Source: Luidia sarsii (taxonomy: Eukaryota > Echinodermata > Asteroidea > Paxillosida > Luidiidae). From it: 64,000 nucleotides of DNA. This document shows, piece after piece, positions 54,303 to 64,000 of this stretch. The notes under the pieces are model-generated. The model saw only the letters and a program-made list of their open reading frames with translations. It had not been told where the DNA came from and did not search any database. How positions within the stretch are numbered: the first letter of the stretch is position 1; each line of letters opens with the position of its first letter. The stretch is taken from the NCBI GenBank assembly GCA_949987565.1, contig OX465114.1:4492832-4556831 (forward strand). The letters are read 5' to 3'. A program made the translations under genes and the position numbers.

Positions 54303-56484
54303 CTAAATTCAAGTAGCGACGAAGACATTGATGATGATGAAGTTGAGCAGTTGAGTGATTATCCTGCTAATGACGATCCTGCTGATGACGATCCTGCTGA
54401 TGACGATCCTGCTAATGACGATCCTGCTGATGACGATCCTGCTGATGACGATCCTGCTGATGACGATCCTGCTGATGACGATCCTGCTGATGACGATCCT
54501 GCTGATGGCGATCCTGCTGATGACGATCCTGCTGATGACGATCCTGCTGATGACGATCCTGCTGATGGCGATCCTGCTGATGGCGATCCTGCCGATGACG
54601 ATCCTGCCGATGGCGATCCTGCTGATGACGATCCTGCTGATGACGATCCTGCTGATAACGATCCTGCTGATAGCGATTCTGCCGATGACGATCCTGCTGA
54701 TGGCGATCCTGCCGATGACGATCCTGCTGATGGCGATCCTGCCGATGACGATCCTACTGATGGCGATCCTGCTGATGACGATCCTGCTGATGACCATCCT
54801 GTTGATGGCGATCCTGCTGATGACGATCCTGCTGATGACGATCCTGCTGATGACGATCCTGCTAATGGCCATCCTGCCGATGGCGATCCTGCTGATGACG
54901 ATCCTGCTCTGGATAGAGGTCATGGGGCAAGGTCGAGGTGCAAGAGGTCGATGTGCTCGAGGTCGTGGTGCAAGAGGTCGTGTTGCAAGAAGTCGCACAG
55001 ATGGTGATGACAGAACTCCTCCAGCCGGGTGGACAAACACCCTTACTACTCCCATTATTCATCCTTACACGGAATGTCCGGGACCGAAATGTAACCTGCC
55101 ATACGATGCTCTAGAGTTAGATTATTTGCTATGCCTTGTTAATGATGATTTGTTTGATATATTGGCACACAAACATCAACGCTGTGTGCAAAAGGCCACC
55201 AGTCATAGCAAACCCTAATGATGAATATGCAACTTCTGACAAATACCGGATGCCAACAAATGCTGCTGAAATAAGAGCCTTTGTAGGTATCAACATCCTA
55301 ATGGGGTTGAAACAATCACCAGAGTACGACTACTGGAGCAGCGATCCAGCGATGAATGACAGTTACATATCTTCCTGCATGAGTAGAAACAGGTACGAGA
55401 AATTGTCACAGTTTTTCCACTGTAGCAATCCAGTTGATCCTAACGATCGAATCAGCAAAGTGCGGAACTTTGTCGACCAGTTGGAAAAAACATTCCGTCA
55501 AATGTTCCTTCCAGGTAAATGTAATGTATATCCATCGACGAGGCAATGATCAAATATAACGGAAGGCTGTTATGGAAACAGTATATATGCCTAAAAAAAC
55601 CTATAAAATGGAGCATCAAGTCGTGGTTTCACTGCAACTCGGTCAGTGGCTACTGCTTGTCATTCCATGTATATACAGGATGTGGGACCAACACAGACCT
55701 CATTCATCAATTGGGTCTTGCATACACAGTCGTGATGGACCTTATGCAGCACTACCTTCTGCGGTTCCATCACCTATATGCAGATAACTTTTTTCTCATC
55801 ACTCCATCTTGACAAAGATCTTCATGAGGCCGACACCTATTTCTAAGGTAAATTGCAAAAAGATAGGGTAGGCATTCTCAGGTGATTACAGATTGTGCCT
55901 CACTGAAGACATACGAAAGCGTCAAGTGGCAGAAGATACATACACCAGTCATTGTCACTAATTGGAAAGACAAAACAATGATGGGCTAGATGTTGTGACT
56001 TGTGAGGCCACGAACCAAATTTCAGCAGGATGAGCTTATCACCATCCCATCAGTCATAACAAACTACAATGCCAGTATTGGTGGAGTTGATCAAACCGAC
56101 CAATTCCGGGCTTACTATAAAGTGGATCATTGTGTGAGGCGGTGGTGGAAATACCTTTTCTGGGGTTTATTGAACCAGGCACTAGTAAATGCTTATATTC
56201 TATGGGAGCTATCATCAAGACCTCACAGAAAGCAGAAGCATCAGTGGTCACTGAAGGCTTTTAAGACAGCAATTGTCCACCAGTTGATAGATGGCTACAC
56301 ATCCCGAAAAAGAACATCCAAGGGGTTTAACTTCAAACGGCCTGTCACAAGTGTACTGGCAATGGATGCTGTTCCTGGCCAATCTCTTGTCCAGTACGGG
56401 GATCGGAAGAGTATCTGTTTGTGCTGCAAACGACAGGTTGACACAGGGCGGGCTAGCAGTCTAGACGACATTCGGTTGCTCTAA
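54303..56484 (+). pseudogene. piggyBac-type transposase, decayed
   Basis: An acceptor-like CTACAG precedes 54,303. The N-terminus reads SSSDEDIDDDEVEQLS, then an acidic tandem repeat, an RGARGR-type basic stretch (frame change near 54,910), and YDALELDYLLCLVNDDLF. After another shift: MPTNAAEIRAFVGINILMGL, SRNRYEKLSQFFH. SIDEAMIKYNGRLLWKQY carries the first catalytic Asp (about 55,535), LYADNFFL the second (about 55,785) and NWKDKTM the third (about 55,965). SVITNYNASIGGVDQTDQ and RRWWKYLFWGL close the domain, with a Cys-containing tail (CLCCKRQV). At least four frameshifts or stops make it inactive. AATAAA occurs at about 56,630. Confidence 0.88.
54360..54910. repeat. 15-bp repeat in the piggyBac N-terminus, about 36 units
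   Basis: The unit GATGACGATCCTGCT encodes Asp-Asp-Pro-Ala-Asp in the transposase frame. All other frames stay open because 15 is divisible by three, giving false hydrophobic or Ile/Ser/Arg frames. Variants (GGC for GAC, GCC for GCT) recur in blocks of two units. Confidence 0.9.
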
Positions 56485-57719
56485 CTTTGCCGTGAACTTG
56501 TGCCATATGAATTGTTTTGCAGAGTGGCATCATGATCATGAACAGTGAACCTTCCCATGATAGTCCATGTTTCATGCTTCATGTCAATTCCATTTGTTGT
56601 TTTACGCTTTACGGCAACAAACAACTTTGAATAAATAAAGAAGATATCTCTCAAAAAGCAGAAAGTCTGAGAGCAAAGTCTTAGACTACCTGTGTATCTC
56701 AATACCTGAAAATTATGTAAAACAATAAATATAACTGAACTGTGATGAACAAGATATTTGTTTGATGGAATGTCTTGCTTAATGAAAACCTGGGAACTTG
56801 TATAAATGTTGAAAATTGACTGGCACTCATATGCCAATAGATTTGTGCAAAAAGATTTTTGTCATAATCTTCAAAATACATACAGTTCAATGATTTTCAA
56901 AGGTCAAAGGTAAATTGCAAGTCAATAGACCCCAATGATTTGTATTGTTCCATTTACATTGTGTTTCATGCAGGTAATTATTTGAACTTGACAGGACAGA
57001 AAGAGATATTGTGCAATATGAATTTTTTTAAAACTATTTATCTATGTTTTCAAGGTAAGAGGTCATCTAACAGGTCATCTAAAAGGTCATCTAAATCTTA
57101 GAAATAGTATTTTTTTTCATTATTAATTATAAAAAATAGAAAAACTGGGGAAAAACAGCTACCCCGGTAGTTGAACCAAAATGCTCAGATTTCTTGTTTT
57201 TCAACAAAAATCACACTTTTATTCATTTTGAAAGGTCAGAGGTTTTAGAGGTCACAGACCATATATAAAATAAGAATGTGAAAGAGCTTTTCATAGACTA
57301 TAAAATAAATAAAACTTGTAACACAAGAATATGAACTGAAAAAGCAGTGTACAATTGTTTTCTGTAGAGTGTGGTTTTCAAGTTGTATTTTCTATTTTTC
57401 TCCAGTGAGTATACATGTGTAGGACCAATATACAATATGCGCCACTTGCTCATGGGTTAAATGCTGTTGATGGTATTAAACATGCTCTACTCTCTATCAG
57501 TGAGGTGTAGCTAAGTCCACCATGTATTCTTGTGGGCCAGTTGAATCTCCCTGGTGATATTACACTTGGGCGCTCTAAGGCTTTACAGCGTGCAAAACTA
57601 GCACCTACTGTACATGTACTGAATAGTGCAATAAATGCTCAGCGAGGCTTAGCTGGAGCAGACGACATATATTTTGTACTTGTGCTTTCTCTCATCCTCT
57701 CTAGGGCCAATTAATTATG
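56485..57719. other. AT-rich non-coding
   Basis: It includes a short triplicated AGGTCATCTAA block at about 57,058-57,095. No gene recognised. Confidence 0.5.
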
Positions 57720-57840
57720 TCATGCAGGTTATGGGAACATCCAGAAGATCTGATGTGTAGAGAATGTGATGGTTTTCCTTAGTAATTTGTCTTTGGGAAA
57801 GGTCCTACCGGTACTAGGATTGAAACGCCATGCCCTCCTT
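57720..57840. mobile_element. Penelope-like remnant with hammerhead-like end
   Basis: ATGCAGGTTATGGGAACATC and GATGGTTTTCCTTAGTAAT match the minus-strand coding part at 51,335-51,440. The end motif GGGAAAGGTCCT...AGGATTGAAAC follows directly on the plus strand. It is another inverted junction of the same kind as at 50.5-52.5 kb. Confidence 0.7.
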
Positions 57841-59519
57841 ATTTCTTATATTTGCGTTTTGGTAATTTGTGCATATAACTGAAAACATTTATTACCTGAA
57901 ACCAGTCATACAAGTTGATCAGACGACCACATTCCATGTGAAGCTTGTAGATAATACAAATATCAGGCATTGTGCTTACAACTCCGCCTGTAACAGCTTT
58001 ACATGACTCACTCTGGGGAAAAAATGAGAATTTAAAAAAAAAATAAACCTTTGTCTGTGACAAGGGAGGGGGAATGCAAATTATTACAAAATCATTATTC
58101 CAAAATTACTGGTGAGGCCCAGTAGGAAAGTGCAGCTCAAGAGGACTGAGAAATCTTGTGTAGGCAGGAGACTAGCCCTGTGCATCAGGAACAAATATGC
58201 AGCTTGAAACACCTGAAAACAAATCATGAAAAAGGTTTCCTTCATCTCTTGGAATAAGATGTAAGGTGAAAGTCTGTGTCGGGCACTACTACATGTATGT
58301 ATTCACATTTCAATATATGCATAATCATTTAATTTCTTGAATTCTGAACTTTTCTAATGGTCTTGGATATTTTAGCTCCAAGCTTTGTATCTTTAAACAC
58401 CAATACAAATATACAACAATATATTGATTATCAACAAGCTGAAACATATTTTGGCAACACATTACAATCATTCTCACCTGTAAGTAGTGTAAAGGATTAT
58501 TCAGGGCTGTTTGAATAGCTGCTCTAGGAGATGCATTTATGTGACATCTCATATCAGATACAGAATTATAGTAGAAAATCTCATGGAAGGTCTTAGATTG
58601 CGGACAGACAAGATATTTCCTGAAAAGAGAACATAAACAAAATATGAAAAATGGTAAAAGGCAATACTGGAGAAAAGGTTGTTAATTGAGGGAAATGATA
58701 TGAAGATGAATATTGTTCATGGGCTCACTATGTAGGCTAGAAGGAAACAACTTATCAGCTGCAGATTACAGGCCTGTAGGGACTGCTAGCCTTTTGAAGG
58801 TAATACAAAAATGCTGCTTAATCACTAGATTGATCAAGAATATGCAATAAAATTAAAACGTACCCTGATGGAAATTACACTATTACAGCTGATTTCATGA
58901 ATCTTTAGTTTATGACATAACTCCACTTGAGTTGAGCAATAACTTTATGACAGATTTCACGAAAGTTACGCACTATCGGGATGGGCACAATTTGAAGGCT
59001 TATGCCATAAAATGGGGCGTGACTTATGCCACGTCTTTAGCTGACATACATGTCACAAAAATGGCATTGATACTGCTGTTAGCGAAACGTGAACATTGAA
59101 GAGCACTTCACTGAGAGATCATTTTGCGACAGCCAATTCTTTGAAATTTCTTGCAACAACAAAAATTAAGGGCGCTATAGATTTTCCTCAGGAAAATGAC
59201 ATATTGCTGAACATTTGCAAAAAACAATGTGTGCGTCAGACTTGTGTAATACCCATTTTGAATTTACCAAAAAGCTGCCTCAAATAAAATTTCATCTGTA
59301 TGTGTGGTCTCAACAAACTTTCATGCTGCGCGTCTAATTCAAAGCAAGTGTACTTAACACTGTTGAAATGACCTAAGGTCACCCTCATCCACAAAATTTT
59401 CTACATCAAGATACATCAAGTTTCATGAAATAGATTTTATGTTATAGTAAAGCTATGATATAAGTTTATGTCTATTAAAAAAACATGTATTGTGTAATAA
59501 ACAGATCAGGCATAAGTTA
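57841..59519. other. No recognisable feature
   Basis: No gene; short frames only. GCATATAACTGA...TTACC near 57,870 may be Penelope flank. Confidence 0.45.
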
Positions 59520-59660
59520 CGTTTACTGGTAGGGTGATATCAAAGGGCAGGGGATTGGGAAGGGATTACCATAGGAAGTATAGAGGAAAGATCAAAAGGA
59601 AAACGTCAAAGAGAGAAGCGAATATAAAACAAGGATTATGATTAAAACCATAATTTAGGA
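59520..59660 (-). mobile_element. Penelope-like UTR fragment
   Basis: GGTAGGGTGATATCAAAGGG, GGGAAGGGATTA, GAGGAAAGATCAAA and GAGAGAAG match the purine-rich UTR at 50,690-50,830. Confidence 0.65.
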
Positions 59661-60024
59661 ACCCGAAGAAAAAGAGAATAGTGCCTGCAAGTGTGACCCC
59701 CTTGTGAAGAAACTTTGTAGATTCACAATCCCTGGTACTAAGGGTAACATAACTATGGATATGTACATGAAATGTGGAAGGTTTTCAGTGACAGCATGTG
59801 ACGGCAAGTGTGACTCTGAAATGAGCCATTAACTCAACGTTTCAGGTAGTTTTACTGTGCCAATCATCAGGAGAAAGAGATATGTTACATGGCATCACCG
59901 CAAACCTTCCTCTTGGTACTTCAACCATGCAAACTTTCAAGTCTTATTTACCCGGTACATCAAATGTACGTCTTGGTTACGACTTTAAACTGCATCCTGT
60001 GGTAAGACTTTAGCACTAGGAGTG
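59661..60024. other. No recognisable feature
   Basis: Nothing recognised upstream of the LINE. Confidence 0.4.
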
Positions 60025-60263
60025 CTGAAGTTTTGGGGAGTGTGGAGCCACCCCTTAGTTGCCATAGCTCCCGGGTCCACTCTGGCCCGGAGTGGTAGCA
60101 CCTGTCTAGAGCCCCATCTATGGGTCAAATAGAAGGTTTCAGGTACGACCTTTTACCTGGCGGTATAACCGGGCAATGGGTGGACTGGACTCACTTTCGC
60201 CCGGGCAGGCAACCAGTCTAGGGGAGTAAACCCCAACAGAAAACCAGGAGTGGAGCCCCGTAG

Positions 60264-61256
60264 GTGGTTGGTCGAGCTCTGCAACACCTTCCGGCAGCTC
60301 CTGCAGCTGCGCTGGCACCAGGCAAATATAAAGAAAAGAAATCGCCAGTCCTACGGCTGGCAACCTGGAACGTCAGAACAATGTGTCCTGGCCTCTCTGA
60401 CGACCTCCGGCAAATCGACGACGCCAGCAAAACAGCTATCATTGACTGTGAGCTTAAAAAGCTCGACATCGACATTGCCGCCCTTCAAGAGACACGCCTT
60501 CCATCCAGTGGCAGTCTCAAGGAGAAGGAGTACACCTTCTTCTGGCAGGGACTGGAGCCAGACGAGCGCCGACTTAATGGTGTCGGCTTTGCAGTACGCA
60601 ACTTCCTTCTCAGGTCAGTAGAACCTCCTTCCAAGGGGACCAAGCGTATCCTCTCGCTCCGCCTCATAACCTCCACGGGACCCACACACATTTTGTGCGT
60701 CTACACCCCCACACTATGCTCCACAGCTGAGGCCAAAGATGCCTTCTACAACGACCTGGAGGCCAGAATAAGAGCGATCCCAACAAAGGAAGACCTGTTT
60801 CTGCTCGGAGATTTTAACGCCCGGGTAGGGGCATACCACACCTCTTGGCCGTGCTGCATAGGCCAATTCGGCGTTGGCAAGGTTAACGAAAACGGCCAGC
60901 AGCTTCCTGAGCTCTGCTCCTTCTATGACCTGTGCATCACCAACACCTTCTTTCTCACCAAGCCCCACCACAGAGTGTCGTGGAGACACCCCAGGTCCAA
61001 GCACTGGCATCAGCTGGATCAGCTGGATCACCAGGAGAAACAAGCTCAACCACGTCCTTCGCACACGCGCATTCCACAGCACAGACTGTGACAACGATCA
61101 CTCCCTTGTTTGCAGCAAAGTACGCCTCCGACCTAGACGAGTCCACCGAGCCAAACTAAAAGCCCACCCTCGCATAGACACAGCCAAAACATCAAATCAT
61201 GAGCTACGTGCCCGCTTCGTCGACACTATTGATGAGGCCCTCGTGGAATTCCCCCG
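60264..61256 (+). pseudogene. LINE endonuclease domain
   Basis: LRLATWNVRTM (Asn), ALQETRL (catalytic Glu), LLGDFNARVG (Asp-x-Asn) and, after a frameshift at a 9-bp CAGCTGGAT duplication near 61,015, STDCDNDHSLVCSKV (Asp-His). All APE-type catalytic blocks are visible. The domain cuts the target for target-primed reverse transcription. Confidence 0.88.
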
Positions 61257-63236
61257 CAGATTGCACTGCGGTGTGCTGGGACTTCATCCGCGACGCTGTG
61301 TACAAGGCTGCCTCGGACATTTTCGGGAAGAAAGGGAGGAAGAGTGAGGATTGGTTCGAGGCTGGGTTTGAGAAGATGGGACCAGCGATCACTACCAAGC
61401 TAGCCGCACTTCTTGAGTATAAGAGGCAGCCCTCCGCATCCACACTGGCTGCCTACAGAGTTGCTCGCAACACCACCAAGAGGACTGCTCGCAAGTGTGC
61501 CAACGAATATTGGCTGAAGCTCTGCAGTGACATCCAAACCTCTGCAGACTGTGGTAATATCCGTGCCATGTACGAGGGCATAAAGAAAGCGTTTGGTCCC
61601 CGTGCAATCAAGATCGCTCCCCTCAAGTCCACCTCGGGCGACATCATCACGGACCGTGGTAAGCAGATGGAGAGATGGGCTGAGCACTAACAGGAGCTGC
61701 ACTCTAGACAGAACATCGTCACCAATGGGGCCTTTGAGAACACCACCCCCCTGCCCACCATGGAAGAGCTTGACCTACCACCTTCCATCTTGGAGCTCAG
61801 TAAGGCAATCGACTCGCTGGCTTGTGGTATAGCACCAGGCAGCAGCGGGATCCCTGCAGAAATCGTGAAGGCGGGAAAGGAGAGCTTCTTACTGAGTCAC
61901 CTGCACGCTCTCCTGCTTCAATGCTGGGAGGAGGGCACCATCCCCCAGGACATGCGTGACGCCAAGATTGTTACCCTGTACAAAAACAAAGGAGATTGCA
62001 ACAACTATCGCAACAATTATCGCAGCGATTGCAACAACTATCGAGGGATTTCCCTGCTCAGCATTGTGGGGAAAGCGTTTGCCAAGGTAGTCCTCAACCG
62101 GCTTCAACAACTCGCCGAGCGCATGTACCCAGAATCACAATGCGGGTTCCGAGCAAAGAGGTCGACGATCGACATGGTGTTCTCCCTGCGGCAGATGCAG
62201 GAGAAGTGCCGCGAACTGAGACGCCCCCTCTACCTGGCCTTCATCGACCTGACCAAGGCCTTCGATCTGGTTAGCCGGTCAGGTCTCTTCAAGCTGCTCC
62301 TCAGGATTGGATGCCCACCCAAGCTCCTAAAGATTGATCACGTCCTTCCATGACGGCATGACTGGAACAGTCCAGTGCAGCGGATCATCCTCGGACCCCT
62401 TCCCTATCAAGAGCGGCGTGAAGCAAGGGTGTGTGTTGGCCCCAACACTCTTCGGCAACTTCTTCTCTCTGCTTCTGCGTTACGCCTTCTGCGACTCTGA
62501 AGGTGGAATTTTCCTCCACACACGGAGTAATGGGAATCTGTTCAACCTTGCCCGCCTGAAAGCCAAGACCAAGGTGCACAGCGTAATGATCAGGGAAATG
62601 CTGTATGCCAACGATGCTGCCCTAACAGCCCACACTGAGGATGCCCTCCAGCGCCTCATTACCCGCTTCGCGGAGGCTTGTACTGAGTTCGGATTGACCA
62701 TCAGTCTGAAGAAGACCAAAATCATGGGCCAAGACGTCAGCACCATCCCAGCCATCACCATCGGCGATCACATCCTGGAGGTATTGGAGAATTTCATCTA
62801 CCTCAGCTCTACCATCTCCAGCAACCTGTCCCTCGATGCAGAGCTTAACACACGGATAGGCAAAGCCTCTACCACCATGGCTCGTCTCGCCAAGAGGGTG
62901 TGGGACAAAACCATGCTGTCACTCAGCACCAAGATGAAGGTGTACCAAGCTTGTGTACTGAGCACCCTTCTCTATGGTAGTGAAGCCTGGACCCTATACT
63001 CTAGACAAGAGCAAAGGCTGAACACCTTCCACATGCGCTGCCTCAGGCGACTCCTGGGCATCACCTGGCAGGATCGCGTCACAAACGCAAGCGTTCTCTC
63101 CCGGGCAGACGTGACAAGCATGTTCGCCATCCTAACCCAGAGACGACTACGCTGGCTCGGGCACGTGTGCAGGATGGCGACCGGCGCATCCCCAAGGACA
63201 TTCTGTATGGGGAGCTCGCCACGGGATCGCGACTAA
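61240..63236 (+). pseudogene. LINE reverse transcriptase with YAND box
   Basis: AKIVTLYKNKGDCNNYR...GISLLSIVGKAFAKVVLN, CGFRAKRSTIDMVFSLRQ, LAFIDLTKAFDLVSRSGLF (first catalytic Asp), GVKQGCVLAPTLF, then MLYANDAALTAHTED at about 62,597. The canonical YADD has become YAND (AAC for GAC), so a metal-binding Asp is lost. NNYR is triplicated in frame at about 62,000-62,045. It ends with RRLRWLGHVCRM. Confidence 0.9.
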
Positions 63237-63660
63237 CCGGTCGGCCAGCCTTGCGATTCAAGGACGCTTGCAAGTGTGACCTGAAGGCCTGCAGCATCAG
63301 CCCAGCTGGCAGTCCTCCATAAAGGCCGGCGTGCAGCGAGCTGAGAAAAGAACCCGCCGGCGGCAGAGGCTCCAGTCTGCTCCTTCCGCCCCTACCGACG
63401 ACTTCACCTGCAGCAAGTGTCGACGGTGCTGCAGATCCCGCATAGGGCTCTACAGTCACAGTCGGCACTGCTTCACTAACAGCAATCACTAACAGTACCA
63501 CCGAGAAATCCGATGTGCAGACTCCATTGTCTTTCGAGACTATGCCACGTGCATCCATGTATTTAACAACAAAAGACATTCAAGTCAAAAACTGACTGGG
63601 AACTTTTGAGCTGCTGTAGCAAAATTTATAACAATTGGTTGTTTGCATCTGAATGAAAGT

Positions 63661-63810
63661 GGGGGTGTGATCCCTGGATATATACGGCAGTTAATGGTTG
63701 AATTGCAAAGACAAAGACTAGTTTACTATTTGGGAAGACCACCATCTACCCTAAGGACTGGATAGCTCAGACTCGGTCTTGGGTTCAAGTCCTGGTCCAG
63801 TCAAAGTTTT
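63661..63810 (+). mobile_element. tRNA-like SINE, second copy
   Basis: Leader GTGTGATCCCTGGATATATA and GGCAGTTAATGGTTGAATT as at 20,964, then ACTGGATAGCTCAG (A box) and GGTTCAAGTCC (B box) with the anticodon arm deleted. Confidence 0.7.
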
Positions 63811-64000
63811 CTATGCCAATTTTTAAACAAAAGATATTGATAAAAAAATGAATTCTGCTGATCAAAATTGAAATTTCGAGAGTTTAGTAGGCCTACATTT
63901 GGACGTGTAAACAATATTAACAACATACAGTCTGATCTTGCTCTATTAGGGAGAGCGAGACAAGAATGTGTGACAGGAGCTCAATATTTCATGACTAGTC
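63811..64000. other. No recognisable feature
   Basis: Window end; nothing recognised. Confidence 0.4.

Larger units (their letters stand above)
60025..63590 (+). mobile_element. RTE-like LINE (endonuclease plus RT), nearly full length, decayed
   Basis: GC content rises at about 60,030, where a 5' UTR appears to begin. One long coding region follows with an APE-type endonuclease, RT and C-terminal zinc finger (FTCSKCRRCCRS...LYSHSRHC, about 63,400-63,470). Proteins of this type are often annotated in invertebrates as craniofacial development protein 2-like, which is a misnomer for a retrotransposon. Frames shift near 61,015, 61,250, 62,325, 63,180 and 63,300, and TAC-to-TAA is likely at 61,688. 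It is inactive. Confidence 0.88.

Noticed and set aside
54309..55218. Hydrophobic Ile/Leu/Met frame (+) and Ile/Ser/Arg frame (-)
   Set aside because: Other-frame readings of the 15-bp piggyBac repeat; only the acidic frame continues into transposase sequence.
63079..63579. 166-codon minus-strand frame
   Set aside because: Antisense of the LINE C-terminus; the plus strand carries the zinc-finger motif.

Overview
This is a eukaryotic, intron-bearing and very transposon-rich window, about 41% GC by eye (not computed). It carries one conserved housekeeping gene, NUDC, with GT-AG introns, surrounded by many kinds of mobile element: RTE-like LINE, Penelope-like, Ngaro/DIRS, Ty3/Gypsy, piggyBac, PIF/Harbinger-like, Mutator-like and pogo/Tigger-like. 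It also has long minisatellites and many TGTACA-rich palindromic tracts. That mixture suggests a marine invertebrate, most likely a non-vertebrate deuterostome such as amphioxus, a hemichordate or an echinoderm. This is an inference; the species cannot be fixed from the sequence.

Layout. 1-3,060: cluster of an unclassified repeat rich in TGACGTCA motifs, with an apparently perfect 490-bp tandem duplication. 3,314-4,022: 3' end of a LINE. 4,216-7,990: foldback elements and a 1.45-kb transposon. 8,199-23,225: NUDC exons 2-9 on the + strand; exon 1 was not found. NUDC intron 3 is 9.8 kb and holds a second, complete-looking five-exon gene (13,209-16,722, 699 aa) of the DUF7869-like family, plus a piggyBac MITE, a Mutator-like MITE, a tRNA-Ser-derived SINE and minisatellites. 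Later NUDC introns hold a Tigger-like MITE, a tRNA-Cys-like SINE and a Penelope-like remnant with an internal 29-bp minisatellite. 25,098-26,523: an inverted copy of the 1.45-kb transposon, so inverted copies flank NUDC.

27-41 kb: decayed Penelope-like reverse transcriptase and GIY-YIG sequence, a 27-bp minisatellite, piggyBac MITEs, a DIRS/Ngaro-like fragment on the - strand and a 26-bp minisatellite. 41.6-52.8 kb is a nested stack. A Ngaro-type element (gag with CCHC knuckle, partial RT, tyrosine recombinase, SGNH hydrolase) abuts a Ty3/Gypsy pol. The Gypsy RT is split by a 1.8-kb PIF/Harbinger-like element with a TAA target duplication. The Gypsy 3' flank is split by a young head-to-head Penelope-like insertion with a 12-bp target duplication. 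54.3-56.5 kb: a decayed piggyBac transposase with an acidic 15-bp repeat. 60.0-63.6 kb: a decayed endonuclease/RT LINE whose YADD box reads YAND.

Only NUDC and the DUF7869-like gene look intact. Almost everything else is mobile DNA in various stages of decay. The points most worth following are the nested DUF7869-like gene, the Penelope ends with a degenerate hammerhead-like fold, the minisatellite born inside a Penelope copy, and the Ngaro element with an SGNH domain.
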